A stretch of 64,000 nt of DNA from Limisphaerales bacterium. GTDB lineage: Bacteria; Verrucomicrobiota; Verrucomicrobiia; Limisphaerales; UBA1096. Within the stretch, counting starts at the first letter, position 1; each line of letters begins with the position of its first letter. The position numbers and the translations under genes are program-made. The DNA lies in contig SHAK01000010.1 in the NCBI GenBank assembly GCA_004213515.1, forward strand, positions 1 to 64,000. The letters run 5' to 3'. A model generated the notes under the pieces. The model worked only from the letters and a program-made list of their open reading frames with translations, was not told where the DNA came from and ran no database searches. This document shows, in pieces, positions 1 through 9,740 of this stretch.

Positions 1-3000
1 GGAGACCTCCTGGGAAATCCGCGTTTGAATAAGGAATTGGGGCTGAATGAATCTGCCATAGGCCCAGCTCATTATCGATTTGTGTTGCAAGGCTTCGCGC
101 CCACCGACGCACTCGACGAATTGGTAAGAACAACGGAGAACCAGATCGACGTTGTCAGCAAGGCTTTTCTTGGTTTGACCGTGTCTTGTGCGCGCTGCCA
201 TAACCACAAATTCGATGCCATTAGTCAGGAGGATTACCACGCTTTTTATAGCATCATGACAAGCAGTCGACCGGCAACGATCGATGTAAACTCGAGGGAG
301 CGCCGTGAGAAGAACAAGGCAGTCTTGGCCACGCTTAAACCTCAGATTCGTCAGGAGCTAGCTGATCAATGGCTGAAGGAATCCAGTAAAATTGCGGCCA
401 ATTTGGCCGAGCCAAACGGGAGGTGGAAAGATCTCATCGAAGGGGCTAAAGACAACAAGAATCCTTTTTACGCCTGGCATAAGCTGCGCTCGGCTAAGGG
501 GGAAGAGTTCAGTAAAACATGGCGCCAGTTAGCCGAGGAATTTTCCCAAAGCCAAAAAGCGCTCAAAGAACTGCGTTCGCGCAGCTACGCGCAGCGTTGG
601 CAACTTGGTAGGGACCGAACATCGCTTGACTTATGGGTGCTTGACGGAAACGGGCTCGACGGAAGTGTTGCCAGAGCTGGAGCATTTAGAATTTTGCCGA
701 CTGGGGATCGACTGATCGATGCAATTCTTCCTGCTGGGGTCTACTCTCATCTTCTATCTGATAAACACACCGGAGTGTTAAGTTCGCCGACGTTCAAGGC
801 AAGAGAAGGTCAACGGCTTTATGTTCGTGTGGTGGCTGACGGTGATGTTATGACGCGTTACGTGGTTCAAAATTATACGCGTGGTGGTACGGTTTATCCA
901 ACGACAAGGCTGCGCGATGGCAAGTGGCGCTGGCAGTCGTGGGATATTGGCTACTGGGCGGGAGACGAGTTGCACCTTGAGGTTACAACAGCTGGTGAAC
1001 AGGCGATTCTTTTTTCGAACAAGTCTAACTCTTGGTTTGGCGTCACTGATGTGCTTGTAACTGATAAGGATCAACCGGTGCCGAAGGAGCAGTTTGCAGA
1101 ATATGTTCAGCCGATTTTTGCTAATGATGCCCCTTCCAATGCCAAGGACTTGGCCGAGCAATACGCTGTGGTAGTTAGAAAGAGTATTCACGCATGGCGA
1201 AAGAATTCGATGAGCGATGAACAGGCTCAGTTTTTGAATTATTTTGTGAGCGAAGGACTGCTGAATAATTCGCCGAATGTCTCGCCAAAGGTTGCTGAGC
1301 TGGTTGCCGAGTATCGAAGGCTTGAGGCTGAGATACCCCAGCCTCAGCGTGCCCCAGGGGTACTGGAAGCGAAGCCAGAAGATCGCCCGCTGTTCGTGCG
1401 AGGGAATCACAAGCAGCCGGCTCAAACCGTGCCGAGGCGTTTCCTCGAGGTGTTCGAGGCTAAACCATTTAGCGCGAAAAATTCCGGCAGAGTCGAACTA
1501 GCTGAGGCGATGTTGGACCCGAAAAACACCCTTACTGCGAGGGTGATTGTGAACCGTATCTGGCATCACATGATTGGACGTGGTCTTGTGGCTACACCGG
1601 ATAATTTCGGGAAACTCGGAGAGAAACCGACTCACCCGGAACTGCTAGACTACCTAGCCAAACGCTTTGTTAATGAAGGTTGGTCGATTAAGAAACTGGT
1701 CCGCGAGATCACACTAACCCGAACGTTCCAGTTGGCCGTAATCCCGAACGTTAATGCAGGTAATATAGATCCTGAAAATCGTCTACTGACCCGTGCGAAT
1801 GTCCGACGATTGGAGGCAGAGGCGATTCGCGACGCGATGCTACAGTCAAGCGGTTCACTTGACCGTCGACCGCTCGGCGGTTCGGATAATCCGGACAGCA
1901 ATCGGCGAAGTCTGTACCAGAAGGTCATCCGAAACCGTCTCAACCCGTTCATGACTGTTATGGATGCACCTGTCCCAACTACCACCACGGGTCGTCGCGA
2001 CGTTACTAATGTCCCAGCGCAGTCTCTCACCATGATGAACGATCCTTTTGTTCTCTCCCTGGCAGAGCGATTCGCGAACCGTGTTAAGGAAGATAAAAGC
2101 CTAAAGTCGATTGAGTCACAGGTCGATGCAATGTTTCGAATGGCGCTTAGCAGAGCAGCGACACCTTATGAACTTACCGGAGCAAAGGCGTTTCTCAGTG
2201 ATGCCGATAAAAAGGCGACTCAAGTAAAGAATTCATTGCTGGATATGAACGAGGAAATCAATTTAATTTTGGCTAAAATGGGTTCACTTCGCAAACCGCT
2301 GCGTGCACAGCTACTGGCAATGGGCAAGGAGGGCAAGTCTTCAGCCATTGAAGTGCCGAAGCCTCTTGCAGCGTGGGATTTTAGTCAGGGAACAAAGGAT
2401 AAGTATGGCCAAGCACACCTTTCGATCAAAGGCGGGGCAAAGGTTGAAGGTGGGGCACTGTTTTTGGACGGTAAACGGGGATTTGCTCGAAGTATGCCCT
2501 TGGCTAAGGGGCTCAAAGCCAAGACGCTTGAGGCATGGGTACAACTGAGTGACTTAGATCAGAAGGGCGGTGGAGTCATTACGGTACAATCTTTAGACGG
2601 TGTGAATTTTGATTCTATAGTTTACGCAGAAAAGCAGGGCCGCCGTTGGTTGGCCGGAAGCGAGAATCACAGTCGAACCGATAATTTCAATGCACCCAAA
2701 GAAAAAGAGGCTCTTGATGGGCCGGTGCATGTGGCGATTGTGTACCATGCAGACGGAAAGATTAACGGCTATCGTAATGGTAAGCCTTACGGACGCATTT
2801 TTCGGAAGGATTCTTTGCGCGAATACAAAGACGGTGATGCGGAGGTGGTTTTTGGAATGCGTCACGGTAGTGAGGCAAGTGGCGATCGGATGCTGGCTGG
2901 TCGTGTGTTCAAGGCTAGCGTGTACGACCGGGCTTTGAGTGATGAGGCTGTTATGGCTTCCTTTTCTGGAAACGCAAATTTTGTTTCTGAGGAACAATTA

Positions 3001-3174
3001 TTTGCAGCCATGACCGAGGAGCAGCGCAAATCACAAACTGAGCTAAAGGCACGGCTGGCCGAATTATATAAGTACAAAACCGAACTTGAAGAGGTCAGTA
3101 AATCAGTTCAAGACCCATGGCAAGACCTGGCTCAAGCAATGTTTAATCTCAAAGAATTTATTTACTTACGATAA
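1..3174 (+). CDS. DUF1549/DUF1553 protein with inserted LamG domain (5' partial)
   Basis: The reading frame is open to the first base, and its first residues (GDLLGNPR) match the GDLL stretch usual inside DUF1549, so the true start lies upstream of the window. A CARCH motif sits about 55 residues after the TTG codon at position 25, in the conserved DUF1549 block ([10 protein letters not shown]). A beta-rich stretch follows near residues 200-350. The DUF1553 block starts near residue 470 ([17 protein letters not shown]). A LamG-like lectin fold at about residues 780-980 is inserted before the usual DUF1553 ending ([10 protein letters not shown]). These PVC proteins are secreted or periplasmic and linked to polysaccharide breakdown, but their biochemistry is unknown. 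The DUF1501 gene follows 21 bases later, the usual pairing. Family call is firm; function is not. Confidence 0.9.
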   Translation, partial: GDLLGNPRLNKELGLNESAIGPAHYRFVLQGFAPTDALDELVRTTENQIDVVSKAFLGLTVSCARCHNHKFDAISQEDYHAFYSIMTSSRPATIDVNSRERREKNKAVLATLKPQIRQELADQWLKESSKIAANLAEPNGRWKDLIEGAKDNKNPFYAWHKLRSAKGEEFSKTWRQLAEEFSQSQKALKELRSRSYAQRWQLGRDRTSLDLWVLDGNGLDGSVARAGAFRILPTGDRLIDAILPAGVYSHLLSDKHTGVLSSPTFKAREGQRLYVRVVADGDVMTRYVVQNYTRGGTVYPTTRLRDGKWRWQSWDIGYWAGDELHLEVTTAGEQAILFSNKSNSWFGVTDVLVTDKDQPVPKEQFAEYVQPIFANDAPSNAKDLAEQYAVVVRKSIHAWRKNSMSDEQAQFLNYFVSEGLLNNSPNVSPKVAELVAEYRRLEAEIPQPQRAPGVLEAKPEDRPLFVRGNHKQPAQTVPRRFLEVFEAKPFSAKNSGRVELAEAMLDPKNTLTARVIVNRIWHHMIGRGLVATPDNFGKLGEKPTHPELLDYLAKRFVNEGWSIKKLVREITLTRTFQLAVIPNVNAGNIDPENRLLTRANVRRLEAEAIRDAMLQSSGSLDRRPLGGSDNPDSNRRSLYQKVIRNRLNPFMTVMDAPVPTTTTGRRDVTNVPAQSLTMMNDPFVLSLAERFANRVKEDKSLKSIESQVDAMFRMALSRAATPYELTGAKAFLSDADKKATQVKNSLLDMNEEINLILAKMGSLRKPLRAQLLAMGKEGKSSAIEVPKPLAAWDFSQGTKDKYGQAHLSIKGGAKVEGGALFLDGKRGFARSMPLAKGLKAKTLEAWVQLSDLDQKGGGVITVQSLDGVNFDSIVYAEKQGRRWLAGSENHSRTDNFNAPKEKEALDGPVHVAIVYHADGKINGYRNGKPYGRIFRKDSLREYKDGDAEVVFGMRHGSEASGDRMLAGRVFKASVYDRALSDEAVMASFSGNANFVSEEQLFAAMTEEQRKSQTELKARLAELYKYKTELEEVSKSVQDPWQDLAQAMFNLKEFIYLR

Positions 3175-3195
3175 GGCGAAGGGTTCAAAACTACG

Positions 3196-4608
3196 ATGAA
3201 TAGAAAAATGTTAACTAGGCGTGAAATGCTGGCGAGGTGCTCAACCGGATTTGGTATGCTGGCATTGCAGGGAATGATGTCGAGCCGGGTTTATGCCGAC
3301 ACGGTCGACAGTCTTAAATTCAAGTCAAAGGCGAAACATGTGATACTATGCTACATGTCTGGCGGAGTGTCCCAGGTCGATTCTTTTGACCCGAAGCCGA
3401 AGCTGCGCGAATTGCATGGAAAACCGATGCCTGTGAAGGTTGAGAGGACTCAGTTCAATCGCAATGGCAACGTGATGGCATCGCCATTCGAATTTAAAAA
3501 ACACGGGCAAAGCGGACTCGAAGTTAGCAGTATGTTTCCTCAGCTTTCGACAGTCGCTGACGAATTGGCGGTAATTCGATCCATGACGAGTAAAGTTAAC
3601 GAACATGCGCAAGGTAACTACGCCTTTCACACTGGGTTCCCTTTCATGGGTCATCCTTCTGCAGGGGCTTGGGTGTCTTATGGATTGGGAACGGAAAATC
3701 AAAATCTACCCGGCTTCGTCGTGCTGCAATCTGGCAGAGCATCCATTCCGCATGGCGGGGTGGGATTATTCAGTAACGGCTATTTACCTGCTGATAATCA
3801 GGCTTCTATAATCGAAGGGGATCGAACGCCTGCAGTTCGAAACATACGTTCCGGTCAGGCGAGAAAGTCACAGCGTTCACGGCTCGATTTCGTCAAGGGA
3901 CTAGATCATCAGTTCATACAAAATATAGGGGGTAACAACAATGTTGAGGCGGCGGTTCAAAACTACGAGACGGCGTTTCGAATGCAGTCTGCCGTGCCAG
4001 AATTGTGCGGCCTTAAGGGAGAGACCGAGACCACGAAAAAAATGTATGGCATGAATTCTTCCGACCGACAGGTCGCTGGCTACGGGTTGCAATGTCTACT
4101 GGCGCGACGTTTGGTGGAGCGCGGCGTACGCTTTATAGAGTTGAGCTGCCTTAATGAGGGCATTGGTGCCGGCGGCGGACCTAACCCATGGGATCAACAC
4201 GGCGACCTCGAGCGTGGGCACAGGGCAATGGCACATCAAGTTGATCAACCGATCGCTGGGCTTATCAAAGATTTGAAGACGCGCGGCCTTCTAGACGAGA
4301 CGCTTATCATTTGGGCTGGTGAATTTGGCCGGACACCTTTCTCTCAAGGCAGTAATGGACGCGATCATAACCCTTATGGATACAGTGTCTGGATGGCCGG
4401 CGGTGGAGCTAAAGGAGGAACGCACTATGGTGCAACAGACGAGTTTGGTTATCACGTCACTGAGAACAAGTGTGATATTTACGACCTGTGGGCAACGGTA
4501 CTTCATCTGATGGGGGTCGATCACGAGGCTCTGACATACCGCTATGGGGGCCGTGACCTTCGCTTAACCGATGTGCATGGCCGAGTGATTAAGGAAATCA
4601 TCGCCTGA
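3196..4608 (+). CDS. DUF1501 family protein with Tat-type signal
   Basis: This 470-residue protein begins with a twin-arginine-like leader ([18 protein letters not shown], residues 6-23) followed by a hydrophobic core, so export in folded form is likely. Family hallmarks are [13 protein letters not shown] near residue 56 and, towards the C-terminus, [11 protein letters not shown] followed by [11 protein letters not shown]1501 proteins have an alkaline-phosphatase/sulfatase-like fold and almost always accompany DUF1553 proteins, as here (21 bases downstream, same strand). The activity of the pair is not established; a role in extracellular polysaccharide processing is inferred from context. 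No Shine-Dalgarno sequence lies at normal spacing; a GAAGGG sits about 13 bases upstream. Confidence 0.9.
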   Translation: MNRKMLTRREMLARCSTGFGMLALQGMMSSRVYADTVDSLKFKSKAKHVILCYMSGGVSQVDSFDPKPKLRELHGKPMPVKVERTQFNRNGNVMASPFEFKKHGQSGLEVSSMFPQLSTVADELAVIRSMTSKVNEHAQGNYAFHTGFPFMGHPSAGAWVSYGLGTENQNLPGFVVLQSGRASIPHGGVGLFSNGYLPADNQASIIEGDRTPAVRNIRSGQARKSQRSRLDFVKGLDHQFIQNIGGNNNVEAAVQNYETAFRMQSAVPELCGLKGETETTKKMYGMNSSDRQVAGYGLQCLLARRLVERGVRFIELSCLNEGIGAGGGPNPWDQHGDLERGHRAMAHQVDQPIAGLIKDLKTRGLLDETLIIWAGEFGRTPFSQGSNGRDHNPYGYSVWMAGGGAKGGTHYGATDEFGYHVTENKCDIYDLWATVLHLMGVDHEALTYRYGGRDLRLTDVHGRVIKEIIA

Positions 4609-4716
4609 TTACTTTCTACTTTGCTAAATTAATAGTCAGCAGGTCTTTGAAATGCTTTTGCTTTTGCCTTGTGTGTGTGGCTTTAAGGTAGCACTCTAAC
4701 TGCAACCTACTGAAAG

Positions 4717-6210
4717 ATGTTGCCAAGGAGACATCAAAAACCCAAATCAATAGCTTTATTATTATGTTTAGTGTTTTTGCTAGGCTTGGCTTGTAATGGG
4801 TTGGGTGAATATAAATCTAAGGAATATCCCACCTTTGTTTCTTGGAAAGCTGCATGTGATAAGCTTCCATCGAATAGGTCCCTACTAGGAAAAGCGGTAG
4901 GGCCAAAGTTACCTACGTCTTTGCCCAAATTTGAACCTGTTGCTGAAGCTTTAAAAGCAGCTTTCGATTTGTTCAATAATGGCACGATGAACTCCGAAGG
5001 TAATTGGGTTGGAAAAAAACCAAGTGATGCTGAATTCTTTAATTCACAGCGAGCTTATTTTTTAAGACCTCCAATTCCTTTTCAGCCATTTGCTCAAAAG
5101 CTAACTGTGCCGACTGGAAGTGAGATTGTTTTTCACGGCGACTTCCATGGTGACATCCATTCTTTTATTACCATGCTTGATTCACTCAATAAGTCAGGGG
5201 TTATGGACGGGTTTCGTTTGGTTAAGCCAAATGCTTATATGGTTTTTTTGGGAGATTATACTGATAGAGGTAATTTTGGGATTGAAGTTTTATACACAAT
5301 GCTTCGGCTAAAGTTGGCAAATCCTGAAAATGTATTTATGGCGCGTGGAAACCATGAGGATATTCAGATGATTGCGTCATATGGTTTTCTTGCTGAATGT
5401 CAGAAAAAATACGCACGTCAATTCGATCCTGGATTAATTGCTAGGCTATATGATTTTTTCCCAGTCGTTATTTACGTTGGTAGTGGTGATAGTTTTATTC
5501 AATGTAACCATGGAGGAATGGAACCTGGTTATCTTCCTGGCCGGCTTCTTGATGCTGAGCCGCCTATTGCGTTCCAATTACTTGGTGGAATGAAAGGTGG
5601 TGAGTTTCTTGTTAAGCATCCTAAATTGATGGACGTAGCTGACCCTGCTATGAAATCTTATATTAAGGCTAATGTTCGAGACTACATTCCCTTAGCGCCA
5701 ATGCAGCCAGTTATTAATGGATTTATGTGGAACGATTTTACTGTGTTTAGTGAAGAACCTGGTCTGAGTTATATGAGTGGTCGTGGATTTGTTTATGGTA
5801 AAAGTGGCACAAGAATTGTACTTGAAGCTTCAGCTGGATCTAAAGCTAAGGTTCGAGGTGTATTTCGAGCGCATCAACACTCTTCAGCCGTTAATCCTAT
5901 GATGCGCCGATTAGTTGCAGGAAAAGGAGTATTTAGACATTGGCACGAAAGTGATAGTTTGGCAAAAGCCAATTTTTCAACCGCTTCCTTACATGCTAAT
6001 TGCAAATTAGAGCATCAAGTTAATCGTAAGCTAAAGGATGGCTTTGTTTGGACGTTTTGTGTAGCCCCTGACAGCTATTATGGAGTAGGAAATTCTTATA
6101 GATTTGATACTTACGGAATTTTAATGACAGCTGATAAATTTAAGGATTGGAACTTACGTGTGATTAACCAGACCGTGGCAATACTTAAAAATTTGCCGAT
6201 TGGAAAATGA
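4717..6210 (+). CDS. Secreted PPP-type metallophosphoesterase
   Basis: The 497-residue protein has a basic then hydrophobic N-terminus (residues 1-27) typical of a signal peptide; a Cys at residue 26 might be a poor lipobox. The catalytic core carries the three PPP-family motifs in order: GDFHGD (141-146), GDYTDRG (179-185) and RGNHE (210-214). A later FRAHQHS supplies a further metal-binding histidine. PPP enzymes are two-metal serine/threonine or related phosphatases; a signal peptide on one is uncommon and implies periplasmic substrates. The stop codon overlaps the scpA start by 4 bases (ATGA), so the two are probably translated together. The substrate is unknown. Confidence 0.85.
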   Translation: MLPRRHQKPKSIALLLCLVFLLGLACNGLGEYKSKEYPTFVSWKAACDKLPSNRSLLGKAVGPKLPTSLPKFEPVAEALKAAFDLFNNGTMNSEGNWVGKKPSDAEFFNSQRAYFLRPPIPFQPFAQKLTVPTGSEIVFHGDFHGDIHSFITMLDSLNKSGVMDGFRLVKPNAYMVFLGDYTDRGNFGIEVLYTMLRLKLANPENVFMARGNHEDIQMIASYGFLAECQKKYARQFDPGLIARLYDFFPVVIYVGSGDSFIQCNHGGMEPGYLPGRLLDAEPPIAFQLLGGMKGGEFLVKHPKLMDVADPAMKSYIKANVRDYIPLAPMQPVINGFMWNDFTVFSEEPGLSYMSGRGFVYGKSGTRIVLEASAGSKAKVRGVFRAHQHSSAVNPMMRRLVAGKGVFRHWHESDSLAKANFSTASLHANCKLEHQVNRKLKDGFVWTFCVAPDSYYGVGNSYRFDTYGILMTADKFKDWNLRVINQTVAILKNLPIGK

Positions 6211-7346
6211 CGGAATTACGTTTCCAATTTGAAGTTTTTGAAGGGCCTCTTGATTTACTTCTCCACTTGGTGCGTAAGGAAGAGGTTGACATTTATGAGG
6301 TCGACATGGTCCGAATTGCTGACCAGTTTTGCGAATATGTGGAAGTAATGAAGCATTTTGATTTGCATATAGCAGGTGAGTTTATTGTTATGGCTTCAAC
6401 TCTTATGTATATTAAGAGTAAAGAGCTTTTACCAGTCGATCAACAAGTTGTAGTTGATGATGAAGATGATGAAGACGATCCTAGGTGGGATTTAATTCGC
6501 CAACTGGTTGAGTATCGAAAGTTTAAGGATGCAGGTGATGACCTTAAGCGAATGGAATGGGAGCAAGAGCAGAGTTTTTTGCGGCAAGGTGCTAAGCCCA
6601 AAGTACCACCCTTGCCACCTCAAAAAGGAGCGCCTGCTTCTATTTTCGATTTAGTTGGAGCTATAAATGACATTCTTAATCGGTTCGAAGAGACAGGGAA
6701 GAGGCGAGCTGAAAATACTAGAGAAATTATAGCCGACAAATGGACCGTTTCGCAAAAAATTGTAAAGATTCGTGAGTTAATCGCTGAAAAAGAGAGTATT
6801 CTTTTCTCTGAATTATTTGAAGAAACGGAAAGTCGTCAGGAATTAGTGGCTACTTTTCTAGCGTTACTTGAGTTAGTTAAGCTTAAGGTTGTACTTTGTA
6901 TTCAGGGTGAAAGGTTTGGTGAGATAGAACTTGCCAAGCGTACTTTCAATGATGATCTACCTGCAGATAATGCTCCCGAGTCAGTTGGTTTTAGTGCTCT
7001 TCAATCAGGCTCTCTGGATTCTGAATCAATGATTAGTAAAACTGCAGGGTTGGGGGTTTCAATAGGAACGGATGATGAAGTCCTTACCATGAATGTTGGC
7101 GAGTTAGCTCATAAAGATGGAGAGCCGATGTCTTTTGAGATAGCTGATGAAGACTTTGTTGATGAAGACTTTGAGGATCCTAATTTGCGAGAGTTGCCAT
7201 TATCTTCTGATGTTCCAAATACAATTAAAAATCATCCGCCTCCATGGACATCAGAATTGAATCTTAATTATCCTACAAAAGATAAAGTTATAACTATTAC
7301 ACTTTTGACAGTTGTTATAATTTTAATGGTTTTAATGGTGTTGTAA
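6207..7346 (+). CDS. scpA: Segregation and condensation protein A with C-terminal membrane segment
   Basis: ScpA is the kleisin that bridges the SMC heads and binds ScpB in the bacterial condensin. The N-terminal domain (FEGPLDLLLHLVRKEEVDIYE, near residues 9-29) is diagnostic, and the C-terminal winged-helix region ends near residue 243 (LELVKLKVVLCIQGERFGEIEL). At 379 residues the protein is over 100 longer than usual. The extra part is an acidic low-complexity linker (about 244-355) and a strongly hydrophobic last 19 residues (361-379) that look like a tail anchor. No scpB is visible in the window. It overlaps the upstream phosphatase gene by 4 bases. The ScpA call is firm; membrane anchoring is inferred from hydrophobicity only. 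Confidence 0.9.
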   Translation: MTELRFQFEVFEGPLDLLLHLVRKEEVDIYEVDMVRIADQFCEYVEVMKHFDLHIAGEFIVMASTLMYIKSKELLPVDQQVVVDDEDDEDDPRWDLIRQLVEYRKFKDAGDDLKRMEWEQEQSFLRQGAKPKVPPLPPQKGAPASIFDLVGAINDILNRFEETGKRRAENTREIIADKWTVSQKIVKIRELIAEKESILFSELFEETESRQELVATFLALLELVKLKVVLCIQGERFGEIELAKRTFNDDLPADNAPESVGFSALQSGSLDSESMISKTAGLGVSIGTDDEVLTMNVGELAHKDGEPMSFEIADEDFVDEDFEDPNLRELPLSSDVPNTIKNHPPPWTSELNLNYPTKDKVITITLLTVVIILMVLMVL

Positions 7347-7348
7347 AT

Positions 7349-9586
7349 TTATCTACCCCACCTTGAACGACTATTAAAACGAGAAAGGCGGTCTTTAAGT
7401 TCTCGGTTGTCGAGAGACATCAATTGCCACCTCTTTAGGCGCTCTGTTTTTGAGAAATACTCAATGGTGCTTTGTAGCCGCTCTTCAACTTCGAATAAAT
7501 CGTAAGGCCTTTTGGCATCGGCTACTATATAAGGTCTAAGTCTTTTATGATCATTCATTAAACGGGAAACAAGATTCTCTGAATTCCAAACTTTGGCTAA
7601 TAAATATTGTATGGCTTCTTCTAGCATTAGTTCTCCTTCATCAGTAGATCTAAATGCTTCTGCAACAACGCTGCGCCCTCGACTAGAGCCGAATACATTA
7701 TTGCGGCTATTTCTAAAAAGCTGATCTGCCCCGTGAGGTATAAAGTAGAATTTTTGGTCGCTTGGATTTAAATATAAACGATAATTATTTGGAGATAGAT
7801 ATCCGTCCCAGTGATCACAAAGAATTTCCATTGCCATAAAACGAGCAAAGTAGCCAAGGTCTAACCAATTCTTGAGTGGAGTTAAGTCATTCATCTCTTT
7901 AGCTTTCACAGCTGCATCAGAGAATCCAATTAAGAGGCCTCGTTTAGCGGTTTTGGGATCACTATCAAGATCGAGATTTTTCCAGTTAGTGATATCGGTT
8001 GGGCCTTCGTAAAGGTCTCCACTAGAATCTTTAAACCATCTTTCAAGGAAGTCTTTGGTTGTGGCTTCAACTTGAACATATAGCCCGAATGGAGTCCCGT
8101 TTATTGATACAGTTGCATGGCCAACGCGGGGTGCGGGTAATCCGGCTTGACGGAAAAGTGAATAACCAAAACTTTCGCGAAGATAAGTCGAATCTTGAGC
8201 TGCATTGTTAAGTTGGATTTTGTTTAAACCCTTAAAGCGTTGGCCTGCCTTGAAAGCATTAAATTTTACGGTGAATCCATTTTTATTTTGTCCGTCAAAA
8301 GGTCGGAAGCTGCCGAGGAACCCTTTGAGCCGAATCCCAACATTTTCAAGTTTAATATTTTTATATTCGAATGTTGCTTTAGCGAAAATCTTTGGTTCTT
8401 TCTTAAGGCTTTCAATGCTTTTCTCTGGTAAAGTTATTTTGTATTCAGATATTAAATTTCTATCAAATAATTGAGAGGCATCATCAAGATTTTGAATTGG
8501 TTTGAAGAATGCTCCGGACGGGCTGAATTGTACTGGTGTATTAACTTTACTGCTTTTGATTAAGGACTTAATAGCTTCGTCAATTTGTATTTTTTCGATT
8601 TCAGAATTTATAGATCTTTTTGCCAAAGTTAAAAATGAAACACTCATGCTTTTGTCATACTTAGTTAGATCGGTTGCGATCTCGATTAATTTTTCTATAG
8701 ATAAAGTTTTGGCTTCTTGATTTTCGCTTTGTTGCCTTGAACGGTTACTTAAAAATGAAAAAGCACCATCACGAGCATTTCTTCGTTCTCCATCATCTTG
8801 CACTCGCATTGCTGGTGGGCGCGCATTTTCAGGAAGCCTTCGAGAAAAAGCACTTCTATACCTATCTCTTTCACTATTCCGTCGATTGTTTATTTGAGCG
8901 GATTCGGGAAAAATTTTAAGGATAAGGTTTTGCATTGCATTGCCACTTTCCGGGTGGGCTGTACGAAGAAACTCGGAAGTTTCCTTCAAATTAGAAACTT
9001 CCATACTCCTTAACATTAAAGATTCGAGCGATTTTTTATCATTGGCATTATCCAGTAATTCTTGCCTAATGTTGAGTTCGGACAATATGCGGCGTTGTGA
9101 CTCTTTTGATTCTCCGTATAGTTCAACTTGCTTAGCTTTTGCAATAATTTTAGCGGCTTGCTTAGTCTGCCCAACTTTAAGCAAAGTTTGTACTCGTTTA
9201 TGGTCAAGTAAAGCTGAACGATTTATATTAAGAGTTATGCGAATTGTTTTACGTATTGAATCAGCATTGGCATCGTTAATTTCTATTTCATGAATCCTCC
9301 AGGATATCATGATACGCTTAGCTTCTTTGGATGTTTCTTCGTTAGTAGAATAAACCGATGTTGATTTAAGTAGTCGCGCGGCCTCATAGCTAAGTCCCAT
9401 TTCAGCCATTCCATTACACATACTAACCAATTGCCTAGCACTTTCAGAGAGCCGTCTTCCTCTTAAATGGTCCATAGGATCAATTTTTGAAACGCTTTCT
9501 TCTGAAAATGTTTCGACAACAATTGATAACAATGCCAATAAAAAAATTAAAAGACGATTGGATTTTAGTTCTTTTGTGAAGTGCAT
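7349..9586 (-). CDS. CotH-like secreted kinase family protein
   Basis: The 745-residue protein starts with a signal peptide (about 1-28). An alpha-helical, charged region runs to about residue 370. A CotH domain follows, with GIRLKGFLGSFRPF, NKIQLNNAAQDSTYLRE, a GLYVQVE strand, and the core DHWDGYLSPNNYRLY followed by FYFIPHGADQLF. CotH proteins are atypical protein kinases first known from Bacillus spore coats and also found as secreted enzymes in non-spore-formers. It is the last gene of the long minus-strand run, 154 bases after the PQQ lipoprotein gene, and its stop nearly abuts the convergent scpA stop. The target protein is unknown. Confidence 0.85.
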   Translation of the reverse strand: MHFTKELKSNRLLIFLLALLSIVVETFSEESVSKIDPMDHLRGRRLSESARQLVSMCNGMAEMGLSYEAARLLKSTSVYSTNEETSKEAKRIMISWRIHEIEINDANADSIRKTIRITLNINRSALLDHKRVQTLLKVGQTKQAAKIIAKAKQVELYGESKESQRRILSELNIRQELLDNANDKKSLESLMLRSMEVSNLKETSEFLRTAHPESGNAMQNLILKIFPESAQINNRRNSERDRYRSAFSRRLPENARPPAMRVQDDGERRNARDGAFSFLSNRSRQQSENQEAKTLSIEKLIEIATDLTKYDKSMSVSFLTLAKRSINSEIEKIQIDEAIKSLIKSSKVNTPVQFSPSGAFFKPIQNLDDASQLFDRNLISEYKITLPEKSIESLKKEPKIFAKATFEYKNIKLENVGIRLKGFLGSFRPFDGQNKNGFTVKFNAFKAGQRFKGLNKIQLNNAAQDSTYLRESFGYSLFRQAGLPAPRVGHATVSINGTPFGLYVQVEATTKDFLERWFKDSSGDLYEGPTDITNWKNLDLDSDPKTAKRGLLIGFSDAAVKAKEMNDLTPLKNWLDLGYFARFMAMEILCDHWDGYLSPNNYRLYLNPSDQKFYFIPHGADQLFRNSRNNVFGSSRGRSVVAEAFRSTDEGELMLEEAIQYLLAKVWNSENLVSRLMNDHKRLRPYIVADAKRPYDLFEVEERLQSTIEYFSKTERLKRWQLMSLDNRELKDRLSRFNSRSRWGR

Positions 9587-9740
9587 TTTTAATAAAGACG
9601 TCAGATTTAAAAATTTGTTACATTAAGTGCAGATCAATTAATATTTTTTTTGATCTTGAAGCTATTTATTAAGGTAGGGTCTATAACTAGGCCTCTTACT
9701 CTATCATAATTGATGAATTAAAAATTATTTTAATATCTAT

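Noticed and set aside
778-1425. 215-residue minus-strand frame inside the DUF1553 gene
   Set aside because: It lies antisense to a clearly coding domain and has no recognisable motif; it is a shadow of the real gene.
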